DNA from: Spirilliplanes yamanashiensis
GTDB lineage: Bacteria > Actinomycetota > Actinomycetes > Mycobacteriales > Micromonosporaceae
DNA: 64,000 nucleotides
Reading direction: 5' to 3'
Assembly: GCF_016863475.1 (NCBI RefSeq)
Contig: NZ_BOOY01000008.1
Location: forward strand, 248,001-312,000
Part shown: in pieces, positions 17,396 through 26,350 of the stretch
Layout: every line of letters starts with the position of its first letter
Numbering within the stretch: the stretch's first letter is position 1
Program-made: the position numbers and the translations under genes
The notes under the pieces: generated by a model
Seen by the model: the letters and a program-made list of their open reading frames with translations, nothing else
The model's database searches: none
What the model was told of the DNA's origin: nothing

Positions 17396-19414
17396 ATGAT
17401 CCGTCGTCTGCTGGTCGCCAACCGCGGGGAGATCGCCCGCCGCATCTTCGCCACCTGCCGCCTGATCGGCATCGAGACGGTCGCCGTGTACTCGGACGCG
17501 GACGCCGACGCCCCGCACGTGGCGGAGGCGGACTACGCGGTGCGCCTGGCGGGCAGCGCGCCGGCGGCCACGTACCTGCGCGGTGACCTGGTCATCGCGG
17601 CGGCCCTGCGGGCGGGCGCGAACGCCGTCCACCCGGGGGTGGGGATGCTGGCGGACGACCCGGAGTTCGCGGCGGCGGTGACCGACGCGGGCATGATCTG
17701 GGTCGGGCCGGAGGCGAAGACCCTCGCCACGCTGCGCTCGAAGGTGGCGGCGAAGGAGCTGTTCACGCAGGCCGGGGTGCCGGTGCTGCCGTCATTCACG
17801 GACCCGGCGGCGGTGCCGGAGCTGCCGGTGCTGATCAAGCCGGCGGCGGGTTCGGCCGGCCGCGGCCTGCGGATCGTGCGGGACCCGGCGGCGCTGGCGG
17901 AGGCGGTGGCGTCGGCGCGCCGGGACGCGCAGGTCGCCACGGGCGACGGCACCGTGTTCTGCGAGCCGCTGGTGGAGGGTGCCCGGCACCTGGAGGTGCA
18001 GATCATCGCGGACGCGCACGGGGCGGTGATCCCGTTCGGCGAGCGGGAGTGCTCGGTGCAGCGGCGCCACCAGATGATCGTGGAGGAATCGCCGTCGCCG
18101 GCGGTGAACACGACGCTGCGCGCGCAGATCTGCAAGGCCGCGGTGATGGCGGCGCGGGCGGCCGGGTTCGTGGGGGCGGGCACGGTCGAGTTCCTGCTGT
18201 CGCCGGACGGCGGGTTCCACTGCATCGAGCTGACGCCGGCGTTGCAGGTGCAGCACGCGGTCACCGAGTGCATCTCCGGCTTCGACCTGGTGCGGCTGCA
18301 GCTGCTGGTGGCGGAGGGCGGGCACCTGCCGATGGGCGGGCCGCCGCCGATCCGCGGGCACGCCATGGAGGTGCGGCTGTGCGCTGAGGACCCGGCGTAC
18401 GCGTGGCTGCCGGCGACGGGCACCCTGCACCGGTTCGCGGTGCCGGACGTGGCGGGCCGGTTCAAGCCGCTGCTGCAGCCCGGCCTGCGCCTGGACGCCG
18501 GCGTGGGCGACGGCTCCGTCGTGGGGGTGCTGTACGACCCGATGCTGGCGAAGCTGGTGGCGTGGGCGCCGACGCGCGCCGAGGCGGCCCGGATGCTGGC
18601 GTCGGCGCTGACCCGGGCGCAGATCCACGGCGTCGTCACGAACCGGGACCTGCTGGTGCGGGTGCTGCGGCACCCGGCGTTCCGGGCGGGCGACGTCGAC
18701 ACCGGCTTCCTGGACCGGCACCCGGAGGTGTTCGCGCCGCTGCTGTCCTCGGTGGACGCGGTGCGCGTGTCGTGCCTGGCGGCGGCGCTGGCCGGGGCGG
18801 CGGCGCGGCGGGCGGGCAGCCCGGTGCTGGGGACGCTGCCGTCGGGCTGGCGCAACGTGCCGTCGGCGTCGCAGAGCGCCCTGTACGTGGGCCCGTCCGG
18901 CCCGGTCGAGGTGGGTTACCGGATGAACCGGCTGGGCGCCCTGGCCGGCTGGTGGGTGCGCCCGATCGACCCGGACGACCTGGACCTGGCGGGGTTGGGG
19001 CAGCCGCCGCTGACGGACGACCAGCCACCGGTGAGCGTGGTGTCGGCGGACGCGGAGCGGGTCGTGCTGGACCTGAACGGGATGCGGCTGGGCTTCGGCG
19101 TGCACCGCGTGGGCGAGGTGTCGTACGTGGACAGTCCCGAGGGTTCGGTGACGCTGTCGGAGATGCCGCGCTTCCCGACGGCGACCGGCCCGGCGGAGGG
19201 TTCGCTGACGGCGCCGCTGCCGGGCGAGGTGCGGCAGGTGCTGGTGGTGCCGGGGCAGCGGGTGCGGGCGGGCGACCTGCTGCTGACGCTGGAGGCGATG
19301 AAGCTGGAGCACCCGGTGCACGCCCCGTCGGCGGGCGTGGTGGCGGCGGTGCCGGTGGCCCCCGGCTCGGAGGTCGACACGGGCGCGGTGCTCGCGGTGG
19401 TCAGTCCCGAGTGA
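17396..19414 (+). CDS. Biotin carboxylase/biotin carrier fusion with altered carboxylase active site
   Basis: 672 residues in the order biotin-carboxylase N-domain, ATP-grasp, C-domain, a middle linker domain, and a C-terminal biotinyl domain with the intact lipoyl/biotin motif 'LTLEAMKLEHP' (Lys636). Much of the ATP-grasp is normal ('ARHLEVQIIADAHG', 'RECSVQRRHQ', 'HAMEVRLCAEDP'). Residues known to hold bicarbonate and biotin in E. coli AccC are changed: Lys238 is Met227, Asn290 is Thr280, Arg292 is Ala282 and Glu296 is Gln286. The glycine-rich ATP loop is 'GSAGRGL' rather than GGGGRGM, and 'HPGYGFLSEN' reads 'HPGVGMLADD'. ATG 17396 has AGGGG 7 nt upstream. Its 3' end overlaps the convergent kinase gene by 14 bp. 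Confidence 0.88.
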   Translation: MIRRLLVANRGEIARRIFATCRLIGIETVAVYSDADADAPHVAEADYAVRLAGSAPAATYLRGDLVIAAALRAGANAVHPGVGMLADDPEFAAAVTDAGMIWVGPEAKTLATLRSKVAAKELFTQAGVPVLPSFTDPAAVPELPVLIKPAAGSAGRGLRIVRDPAALAEAVASARRDAQVATGDGTVFCEPLVEGARHLEVQIIADAHGAVIPFGERECSVQRRHQMIVEESPSPAVNTTLRAQICKAAVMAARAAGFVGAGTVEFLLSPDGGFHCIELTPALQVQHAVTECISGFDLVRLQLLVAEGGHLPMGGPPPIRGHAMEVRLCAEDPAYAWLPATGTLHRFAVPDVAGRFKPLLQPGLRLDAGVGDGSVVGVLYDPMLAKLVAWAPTRAEAARMLASALTRAQIHGVVTNRDLLVRVLRHPAFRAGDVDTGFLDRHPEVFAPLLSSVDAVRVSCLAAALAGAAARRAGSPVLGTLPSGWRNVPSASQSALYVGPSGPVEVGYRMNRLGALAGWWVRPIDPDDLDLAGLGQPPLTDDQPPVSVVSADAERVVLDLNGMRLGFGVHRVGEVSYVDSPEGSVTLSEMPRFPTATGPAEGSLTAPLPGEVRQVLVVPGQRVRAGDLLLTLEAMKLEHPVHAPSAGVVAAVPVAPGSEVDTGAVLAVVSPE

Positions 19415-20915
19415 GCGTGGGGCCGGTCAGGGCGTTGGTGCCCCGGCCGGCCAGGCAGCGGAACGTGCGGTCGGCGGCGGCCGCGTCGGGCGGCAGCACC
19501 GACAGGCTCCACCCGGCCGCGCTGACCAGGCCGGTGGTGCGCAGGAACGTCTCGCGGCTGCACACCTGGCGGACGGTCGGGTCGCCCTTGACGGCCTCCT
19601 GGTCGGTGGGCGACACGGCCGCGGGCAGGGTGCCGAGGGCGAACACCTCCCACGTGTGCCGCTCGGTGCACGCCACCAGCCCGGCGGCGAAGCCCTGGTC
19701 GGGCCGCCGGTTGAGGCATTCGAGGGAGCCGGGGCAGCGGGCGCCGCCGGGCAGTGGGGTGGCGCAGCCGGGCAGGGCGGTGCCGGCGCCGGAGCCGGGC
19801 GCGGTGCCGGTGGACGACGGCGCGGCGACCGCCGGGGGCGGCGTCGGGGTGTCCTGCCGGTCGGTGCCGAACCACACGCCGGCCGCGCCGGCGGCGAGCA
19901 GCAGGGCCGCGCCGAAGCCGCCGAACAGCCACTTGCGCTTGCCGCGCTTGCGGGCGGTGTGCACGGTCGGGGTGTCGTCGGCCGGGCCGGGCAGGTCGCG
20001 GGTGGGCGACACCGGCGGGTGCAGCTGCGGGGTGCGGAACGTGCTGGACCGGTACACGTTCGCCGGGGCGCCCGACGTCGGCGCGTTGGTGCCGAGCGGC
20101 AGGCTGCCGAGCATCTCGCACAGCTGGGCGGCGGACGGCCGGGCCCGCGGCTCGTTGGCCATGCCGTAGCGCAGCACCTCGAGGAACTGCGGGGGGACGC
20201 CGGGCAGGTCGGGGATGGGCCGGTTGAACAGGTCCATCAGCGTGATGAGGCTGGGGCTGTGGTCGGTGTCCCAGCGCGGCGGGCGGCCGCGCATCACCGC
20301 GTACAGGGTGGCGCACAGCGCGTAGACGTCGACGGCCGGCGACGGGGTGGCGTGCCGGAACATCTCCGGCGGCGCGTACGCCGGGGTGAGCACCTCGAGG
20401 GTGACGGACGAGTCACGCATCTCGCCCAGCACGGCGAGGCCGAAGTCGGCGAGCACGGCCGGGTTGAAGTTCGAGTAGAGGATGTTCGCCGGCTTGACGT
20501 CGCGATGCAGCACGCCCGCCCCGTGGGAGTGGGCGAGCGCGTCGGCGATCTTGACCCCGAGGTCGCGGGCCTCGGCCGGGCCGAGCGGCGAGACCTTCAT
20601 CCGGTCGAGGTACGAGCCGTCGCAGAGCTCCATGATCAGGTACGGGTGCTGGTCGACGGTGACGCCCACGTCGAACAGGTCGACGACGTGCGGGTGCGAG
20701 GACATGCGCCCGGCCGCCTTCGCCTCGCGCAGGAAGCGGGCCTGGTCACGGGGGTTGTCCAGGGTCCGGTTCTCGACCTTGATCGCGACCTCGCGGCCGA
20801 CCGAGTCCTGCGTGGCGCGGTAGACCGTGGCATAGCCGCCGCGGGCCATGACCGTCAACCCGGACATGCCCGGCACGTACGGCGTCGGCAGGGCGCCAGG
20901 TGGGGTGTCCGTCAC
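19401..20915 (-). CDS. Ser/Thr protein kinase with one membrane helix and extracellular Cys-containing domain
   Basis: 504 residues. The N-terminal PknB-type kinase domain (about residues 15-270) has 'GGYATVYRA', 'VAIKVENR', the catalytic loop 'HRDVKPANIL', 'ADFGLAVLG' and 'AYAPPEMF', so it should be catalytically active. After a Pro/Thr-rich juxtamembrane region come a basic 'RKRGKRKW' stop and a single helix ('LFGGFGAALLLAAGAAGVWF'). The external part (about 140 residues) has several cysteines and a 'CTERHTWEVFALG' segment like septum-formation-type domains; its ligand is unknown. GTG 20915 follows TATTTT (20923-20928) by 7 nt, predicting a leaderless mRNA. It overlaps the convergent biotin gene by 14 bp. 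Confidence 0.92.
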   Translation of the reverse strand: MTDTPPGALPTPYVPGMSGLTVMARGGYATVYRATQDSVGREVAIKVENRTLDNPRDQARFLREAKAAGRMSSHPHVVDLFDVGVTVDQHPYLIMELCDGSYLDRMKVSPLGPAEARDLGVKIADALAHSHGAGVLHRDVKPANILYSNFNPAVLADFGLAVLGEMRDSSVTLEVLTPAYAPPEMFRHATPSPAVDVYALCATLYAVMRGRPPRWDTDHSPSLITLMDLFNRPIPDLPGVPPQFLEVLRYGMANEPRARPSAAQLCEMLGSLPLGTNAPTSGAPANVYRSSTFRTPQLHPPVSPTRDLPGPADDTPTVHTARKRGKRKWLFGGFGAALLLAAGAAGVWFGTDRQDTPTPPPAVAAPSSTGTAPGSGAGTALPGCATPLPGGARCPGSLECLNRRPDQGFAAGLVACTERHTWEVFALGTLPAAVSPTDQEAVKGDPTVRQVCSRETFLRTTGLVSAAGWSLSVLPPDAAAADRTFRCLAGRGTNALTGPTLTRD

Positions 20916-20968
20916 GGGTATGAAAATACGCCAGGGGTCCGACGACCGGTCGGCCCGCATCCCGACGG

Positions 20969-21391
20969 TTAGGCGACAATCATGGTCGCGCGCCGCCGTT
21001 CGTGCAGCAGGGCGGCCCCGGTGGCCAGCGCGCCGAGCCCCTCCCACGCCGCCACGGCCAGAAATCCGGCCGGCGCGGGCCCCACCAGCACGAACAGTGT
21101 GAACACGGTGACGGTGAGCGCCCGGAACGGCACGGTGAAGGCGAAGAACGGCTTCCAGTCCCGCGAGGCCGCCAGCAGGTAGTACACGCCCATGTTCAGC
21201 GACGCCATCGACGACGCCGCCAGGAACGTGGCCGCCGCCCCGTCCAGCGGGGTGGCGAAGCCGAGCGGGCCGACGAGGGCGCCCGGCACGGCCAGTCCGA
21301 GGACGCCGTTGACGAGGGCGAGCGCCCCGAACACGGCGATGGTCCAACCCGACACGGACTTCGGCACGACCACTCCCACCCGACGCTCCAC
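20969..21391 (-). CDS. Small four-helix membrane protein, function unknown
   Basis: About 140 residues with four hydrophobic segments ('WTIAVFGALALVNGVLGLA', 'GAAATFLAASSMASLNMGVY', 'VTVFTLFVLVG', 'FLAVAAWEGLGALATGAALL') and a short basic tail. I do not recognise a named family. It lies 14 bp after the stop of the cyclase/ATPase gene and may be the last gene of that operon. The start is uncertain: GTG 21391 or GTG 21379, the latter with GGAG about 6 nt upstream. Confidence 0.65.
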   Translation of the reverse strand: MERRVGVVVPKSVSGWTIAVFGALALVNGVLGLAVPGALVGPLGFATPLDGAAATFLAASSMASLNMGVYYLLAASRDWKPFFAFTVPFRALTVTVFTLFVLVGPAPAGFLAVAAWEGLGALATGAALLHERRRATMIVA

Positions 21392-21404
21392 AGGGGAGCT
21401 CAGG

Positions 21405-24400
21405 TTAGGTCACGGCCCGGACCCGGTGCAGCACCGCTTCGGCGTACGCCTGGGCCCGCACCCCCTCGGTGGGCACCTCCAGCGCCCGTTCGATCCAGTT
21501 CTGCGCCTCGGTGACCCGGTTGTCCGCGAGCAGCGCGTCGGCGTACGCGGCCAGCGCGGGGCGGCGGCCCTCCAGCAGGGCGGCCGCCCGCGGCGCGGCG
21601 GCGATCGGCGCGAGCAGCCCGATGGCGGTCGGCGGGTCGCCGTCGGCCAGGCGGCACTGCGCCAGCAGCACCCGCGGGCCGATCTGGGCGGGCGCGAGCG
21701 GGTTGTGCGGCTCCACGTTGGTGATGACCCGGCGGGCGTCCGCCTCGGCGCCCGCGATGTCGCCCAGGCGCAGCAGCACGTGGCCGCGGTGGGTGCCGGC
21801 GAGGCCCAGCAGCAGCGGGTGGTTCGTCTTGTCGGCGTACGCCAGCGCGTCGGCCAGCAGGTCGGCCGCGTGCTCCGGCTCGCCGAGGCCGCGCGCCACG
21901 ATGCCGCGCACCACCAGCGCCAGGCCCTGGCCCCAGTCGTCGCCGGCCGCCACGAAGTCCCGGTACGCCCGGCGCGCCTCCCGGTCCGCCTCGGTCAGGT
22001 CGCCCAACTCGGCGGCGGCGCACGCCTCGACGGAGCGCAGCGTCCCCGCCGCCCACGACTCGCCGACCCGCTCGCCGAACGGCAGGAACGCGTTCGCCAG
22101 CCGCCGCGCCTCGGTGAGCCGCCCGGCCAGCAGCCGCGCGAACGCCGTCGTGCCGCGCAGCCACGCCCGGCCCACCGGGTCGCCCAGCTCTGCGAACAGC
22201 CGCGCCGCCCGGCCCAGCACCGCGTCGGTGCCCGCGAAGTCGCCCCGGGTGGTCGTCACCCAGGCCAGGTTCTGCATGGACCACGCCTGGCCGTGCCGGT
22301 CCCCCGCCGTCAGGGTCACCTGGTACGCGGCGGCCAGCCGGGAACTGGCCTGGCCGAGCCGCCCGGCCCGGAAGTCCGCCATGCCCAGCCGGCGCATCGC
22401 CTCCGCCCGCTCCGGCAGCAGCTCCGCGTCCGTGGCCGTCTGCAGCGCGTCCTCCCACGAGCGCACCGCGCGCTCGTTGTCGCCCAGCGCCTCCAGCGAC
22501 TGGCCGGCCACCAGCATCGCCTCGGTGCGGCACAGCGCGTCGCCGTCGGCGTTGGCGCAGATCTTCTCGCTGTAGGTGAGCGCGTCGGCGGCCCGGCCGG
22601 TCTGCAGCAGCGCCCGGGCGTACACCAGCCGGTCCGGCAGCGGCAGCGCCTCGCCGGCCAGGTTCGCGGCCCGCTCCGCCAGCGACACCGCGGCGGCGGG
22701 CTCGGCGGCGAACAGCGCCCGCCGGGCCGCCCGGCCCAGCGCCGCCACGCCCAGCGGGGCGACCGCCCGGGCGTCGGCGTCCGGGCGCAGCCGCACCGCG
22801 TCGGCCAGCTCCACGGCGCACTCGGCGTGGTGGGCGACGAACGCGTCCCGCTCCGCCTCGCTGAACCCGGCGCCGCGGAACGTGTCGCCCGTCGGGGCCG
22901 CCCAGCGGGCCAGGTACGCGTGCCGCTCCGCCAGGTCCGCCTTGCCCAGGCCGCCGTACGCGGCCTCGCGCATCAGTGGCGTCGTGAACGCGAACCCGCC
23001 GCGCACCCGGTGCAGCATGCGCCGCTGCAGCAGCTCGTCGACGGCGCGCTCCAGCTCGACGTGCGCGACGGCGGTCGGCCGCGGATCGCCCACCGACCGG
23101 CGTTCGCGCAGCGCGTCCATCGCCGCCACCGGGATCGTGTCGCCGACGACGGCCGCGTCGCGCAGCACCGAGCGGGCGTCCGGCGGCAGCGCGTCGATGC
23201 GGGCCGCCAGCACGGCCGCCAGGTCCCGCGACAGCAGCTGGCTGCCCAGCGAGCCCGGCGCCAGCCGCCACGGCCCCGCCGGGTCCGGGCCCGCCGGGGT
23301 CAGCGCGCCGCGCTCCATCAGCAGCGTCACCAGCTCGGCCAGGTAGAACGCGTTGCCCTGCGCGGTGCTCAGCAGCCGGTCGGCGTCGTTCTGCGGCAGC
23401 CGCCCGCCCGACAGGTACGCCGTCAGCAGCCGGGACGCGTCCGCGCCGCGCAGCGGCGGCAGGGCGTGCACCTCCGCGTCGGCCAGGCCGGTCAGCGCGC
23501 CCGCAGTGCGCACCAGCTCGGGGCGGCCCAGCAGCAGCACCACGATCGGCCCGCTCAGGTGGTCGAGCATCACGCCGACCGCGTCGATCGTCTCCGCCGT
23601 CGCGTCGTGCAGGTCGTCGATCACCACCAGCAGGGGCGCCTCGGCGGCCAGGCCGGTCAGCAGGTCGCCGACGGCCGCCGGCACCGCCTCGGCGTCCACC
23701 GTGGGGGCCGGCGCCCAGTCGGTGGCGTTGGCCGGGTTGGCGGGGGCGGGCGTGTCCGCGTACCCCAGCAGGAGCAGCAGCAGGTCGATCGGGACCGGCG
23801 GGGCGTCGAGCTGCCGGGCGAGGCGCTGGGCCAGGCGGCGCAGCCGCTCCTCGACCACCGCGCGGGTCACGGCGGTGGCGCTGTCGACGGGCAGGCCCAC
23901 CGCGTTGCGCACGAGGTCGGCGAGCGGCGCCAGCCGGCGGCGCTCGCCGAAGGCGGCGCACCGCACGTGCAGCACCCGGGCCCCGGTGTGCGCGCCGAAG
24001 CCGCCCGGACCGACGTCGTAGCCGGCGGCGTACCGCTCCACCTCGGCGGCGAACCGCGACTTGCCGATGCCCGCCTCGGCCGTCAGGACCAGCACCCGCG
24101 GCTCGCGCCGGTCGATGACCTCGGCGAGCCGGCCGACGACCCGGCCCAGCTCGGCCTCGCGGCCCACGAACGGCGCCTCGTCGCCCAGGCCGGACCGGGT
24201 GCCCGGCGCGTCCAGCAGGCCCAGCAGCTCGTACGCGGGCACCGGTTCGCGCTTGCCCTTCAGCCGCAGCGGGCGCAGGTGCCGCCACGACGCGACCCGC
24301 TTCGTCGCGTTCATCGTGGCGTCGCCCGCGTAGACCGCGCCGACCGCGGCCGCGTCGGCCAGCCGGGCGGCCGTGTTCACCGTGTCGCCGATGACCGTGT

Positions 24401-24857
24401 ACTCGATGGACGCCTGGATGCCCGCCACCACGTCGCCGGTGTTCAGGCCGACGCGCAGGCCCAGCGGGGCGCCGCCGCCGCGCTCGTCGTCCAGCACCCG
24501 GCGCACCGCGCGCTGCATGGACAGGGCGGCGCGCACCGCCCGCTCGGCGTCGTCCTCGTGCGCCACCGGCGCCCCGAACACCGCCATGATGCCGTCGCCG
24601 GTCAGCTTGTCGACGTGCCCGCCGAACGTCTTCACCGCGCCCGCCAGCGACGCCAGCACCCGGTCGGTGACCGCGCCCACCCGCTCCGGGTCCAGGTCCT
24701 CCGACCACGACGTGAAGTCCGACAGGTCGCCGAACAGCACCGTCACGACGCGCCGCTCCGTCGCCGGCAGGGTCGCCGCGGCGGGCAGGGCGGCGCCGCA
24801 GTTGTGGCAGAAGTTCGCCGCCGGCACCGCCACCGTGCCGCACACCGGGCAGGTCAC
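21405..24857 (-). CDS. Zinc-ribbon, class III adenylyl/guanylyl cyclase, AAA/STAND ATPase and TPR protein
   Basis: 1150-residue signalling protein. A zinc ribbon starts the chain ('CPVCG' and 'CHNCG'). A class III cyclase domain (about residues 40-220) follows, with metal aspartates in 'VTVLFGDLSDFTSW' and 'DKLTGDGIMAVFG' and the transition-state Asn/Arg in 'GDTVNTAARL', so it should be active. Next is an AAA/NB-ARC-like ATPase ('FVGREAELGR', Walker A 'TAEAGIGKS', Walker B 'LLVVIDDLHDA'), and the last 500 residues are Ala/Leu-rich helical repeats of TPR type. The GTG start overlaps the stop of the MBL hydrolase gene by four bases (GTGA). Such proteins are thought to make cAMP in response to ATPase/TPR sensing; the signal is unknown. 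Confidence 0.9.
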   Translation of the reverse strand: MTCPVCGTVAVPAANFCHNCGAALPAAATLPATERRVVTVLFGDLSDFTSWSEDLDPERVGAVTDRVLASLAGAVKTFGGHVDKLTGDGIMAVFGAPVAHEDDAERAVRAALSMQRAVRRVLDDERGGGAPLGLRVGLNTGDVVAGIQASIEYTVIGDTVNTAARLADAAAVGAVYAGDATMNATKRVASWRHLRPLRLKGKREPVPAYELLGLLDAPGTRSGLGDEAPFVGREAELGRVVGRLAEVIDRREPRVLVLTAEAGIGKSRFAAEVERYAAGYDVGPGGFGAHTGARVLHVRCAAFGERRRLAPLADLVRNAVGLPVDSATAVTRAVVEERLRRLAQRLARQLDAPPVPIDLLLLLLGYADTPAPANPANATDWAPAPTVDAEAVPAAVGDLLTGLAAEAPLLVVIDDLHDATAETIDAVGVMLDHLSGPIVVLLLGRPELVRTAGALTGLADAEVHALPPLRGADASRLLTAYLSGGRLPQNDADRLLSTAQGNAFYLAELVTLLMERGALTPAGPDPAGPWRLAPGSLGSQLLSRDLAAVLAARIDALPPDARSVLRDAAVVGDTIPVAAMDALRERRSVGDPRPTAVAHVELERAVDELLQRRMLHRVRGGFAFTTPLMREAAYGGLGKADLAERHAYLARWAAPTGDTFRGAGFSEAERDAFVAHHAECAVELADAVRLRPDADARAVAPLGVAALGRAARRALFAAEPAAAVSLAERAANLAGEALPLPDRLVYARALLQTGRAADALTYSEKICANADGDALCRTEAMLVAGQSLEALGDNERAVRSWEDALQTATDAELLPERAEAMRRLGMADFRAGRLGQASSRLAAAYQVTLTAGDRHGQAWSMQNLAWVTTTRGDFAGTDAVLGRAARLFAELGDPVGRAWLRGTTAFARLLAGRLTEARRLANAFLPFGERVGESWAAGTLRSVEACAAAELGDLTEADREARRAYRDFVAAGDDWGQGLALVVRGIVARGLGEPEHAADLLADALAYADKTNHPLLLGLAGTHRGHVLLRLGDIAGAEADARRVITNVEPHNPLAPAQIGPRVLLAQCRLADGDPPTAIGLLAPIAAAPRAAALLEGRRPALAAYADALLADNRVTEAQNWIERALEVPTEGVRAQAYAEAVLHRVRAVT

Positions 24858-25606
24858 GCCGCCCGCCCCAGGTAGGCCAGCTGCGCCCGCACCGTCTGCT
24901 CCGCCGCCGGCCACAGCGCCCGGTCGACGTCCGCGTAGACCAGCTCGACGACCGCCTGCGGCGTCGTCGCGCCCGCCGCCAGGGCCCGCTCCACCTGGGC
25001 GAGCCGCTCGCGCCGGTGCGCGCGGTAGGCCCGCGCCGCCGCGGCGCAGTCGGCCAGCACCGGGCCGTGGCCCGGCAACCCTGGCACCGGGTACGCGGCC
25101 AGCAGCTCCAGGCTGTCCAGGTACGCGCCCAGGTCGCCGTCCGGGTGCGTCACCACCGTGCTGCCGCGGCCCAGGATCGTGTCGCCGGTCAGCACCACCC
25201 GCTCGTCGCCGACCCGGGCGAGGAAGCACACCGAGTCGGCCGTGTGGCCCGGCGCCGGCAGCCGCTCGATCTCCACGCCGCCCGCCGTCAGGCGCGCCGA
25301 GGTGTCGAGCCGGGCGCCCGTCAGCTCCAGGAACGCCGCCAGCCCGTCGACGTGGTCGGGGTGGCCGTGCGTCACCAGGACCGTGCCGACCGGGCCCGCC
25401 GCGGCGACCGCGCGCAGGTGACCGGCGTCGTCCGGGCCCGGGTCGACCACCACCGCGTCCGCCGCGCCGGGGGCGCGCAGGATCCACGTGTTCGTGCCGT
25501 CGAGGGTCATCACACCGGGGTTCGGGGCGCGCACCAGCGTCACCCAGCCCGGAAGCCGGTCGTCCGGCACACCCCCCACGCAAGCATCGTACGTCCCCGA
25601 CCGCAC
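24854..25606 (-). CDS. MBL-fold metallo-hydrolase (beta-lactamase-like)
   Basis: About 250 residues of the metallo-beta-lactamase superfamily. The metal-binding motif 'VTHGHPDHVDG' (HxHxDH), the downstream 'APGHTADSVCF' histidine, 'LTGDTILGRG' and 'GLPGHGPV' are all present, so two metals should bind. The N-terminal 'PNPGVMTLDGTNTWILR' and the C-terminal helical extension are typical of the LACTB2-like group to which M. tuberculosis Rv3677c belongs. The substrate is unknown; LACTB2 relatives are nucleases. GTG 25606 is the first start; GTG 25579 or 25570 would better match relatives that begin just before 'VPDDRLPGW'. It is coupled to the downstream cyclase gene through a GTGA overlap. Confidence 0.88.
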   Translation of the reverse strand: MRSGTYDACVGGVPDDRLPGWVTLVRAPNPGVMTLDGTNTWILRAPGAADAVVVDPGPDDAGHLRAVAAAGPVGTVLVTHGHPDHVDGLAAFLELTGARLDTSARLTAGGVEIERLPAPGHTADSVCFLARVGDERVVLTGDTILGRGSTVVTHPDGDLGAYLDSLELLAAYPVPGLPGHGPVLADCAAAARAYRAHRRERLAQVERALAAGATTPQAVVELVYADVDRALWPAAEQTVRAQLAYLGRAA

Positions 25607-25640
25607 CTGATCATCCGGCAGCGGCCGCGGATCAGCGCAG

Positions 25641-26135
25641 CTAGGGGGCGATCTCGGCGATGATCTCGATCTCGACCGGCGCGCCCAGCGGCAGCTCCGC
25701 CACGCCCACCGCGCTGCGCGCGTGCCGGCCGATCTCGCCGAGTACGTCGCCGAACAGGTTCGACGCCCCGTTCACCACCGCCGGCAGCGCCGTGAACCCC
25801 GGCGCCGCCGCCACGAACCCGGTCACCTTCACCAGCTTCACGACCCGGCCCAGGCCCACCAGCGCCTCCACGGCCGCGAGCGCGTTCAGCGCGCAGATGC
25901 GCGCCAGCTCGGCCGCGCGCTCCGGCGACACCTCGGCCCCGACCTTGCCCGCCCCGGCCAGCTCGCCGCCGACCAGCGGCAGCTGCCCCGACACGTACAC
26001 GTGGTGGCCCGACTGCACCGCCGGCACGTACGCCGCCAGCGGCGCCGCCACCTCGGGCAGCGTCAGGCCCAGGTCGGCCAGGCGCGCGTAGACGTCGACG
26101 ACCCCGGAGACCGGGACCGGAACCGGCTCGCTCAT
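25641..26135 (-). CDS. RidA/YjgF-family protein
   Basis: 164-residue member of the Rid superfamily, which deaminates reactive enamine/imine intermediates or has related roles. Visible features are 'HHVYVSGQLPLVGG', 'ICALNALAAVEALVGLGRVV', 'FTALPAVVNGASNLFGDVLG' and 'HARSAVGVAELPLGAPVEIE'. The catalytic Arg of RidA proper falls in this last segment. It matches Rv3678c in context. The ATG overlaps the TGA of the small upstream gene (ATGA), so the two are translationally coupled. The MBL hydrolase gene follows 35 bp later. Confidence 0.92.
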   Translation of the reverse strand: MSEPVPVPVSGVVDVYARLADLGLTLPEVAAPLAAYVPAVQSGHHVYVSGQLPLVGGELAGAGKVGAEVSPERAAELARICALNALAAVEALVGLGRVVKLVKVTGFVAAAPGFTALPAVVNGASNLFGDVLGEIGRHARSAVGVAELPLGAPVEIEIIAEIAP

Positions 26136-26287
26136 GCCTTCGGGCGCTTCAGGTAGGCGACCAGGTTCTCGGCGTTCATGCCGGGAACAACGGTGACGAG
26201 CTCCCAGCCGTCGTCGCCCCAGTTGTCGAGGATCTGCTTCGTCGCGTGCACCAGCAGCGGCACGGTCACGTACTCCCACTTCTGCAT
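26132..26287 (-). CDS. Small DUF4177-like protein (Rv3678A type)
   Basis: 51-residue cytoplasmic protein starting 'MQKWEYVTVPLLVHATKQIL', with the 'GDDGWELVTVVPG' motif seen in DUF4177 proteins. Its function is unknown. It starts an operon with RidA and the MBL hydrolase, the same arrangement as Rv3678A-Rv3678c-Rv3677c. A TACGCT -10 box ends 7 nt before the ATG, so the operon mRNA is predicted to be leaderless. It is divergent from the Pro/Ala-rich membrane protein, which has a TACGCT box of its own. Confidence 0.88.
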   Translation of the reverse strand: MQKWEYVTVPLLVHATKQILDNWGDDGWELVTVVPGMNAENLVAYLKRPKA

Positions 26288-26350
26288 GGCCGCCAGCGTA
26301 GTGGGGTCGAGCGGCCCACGGCGGGAGGGTCCGGGCCGATACGCTGAGCG

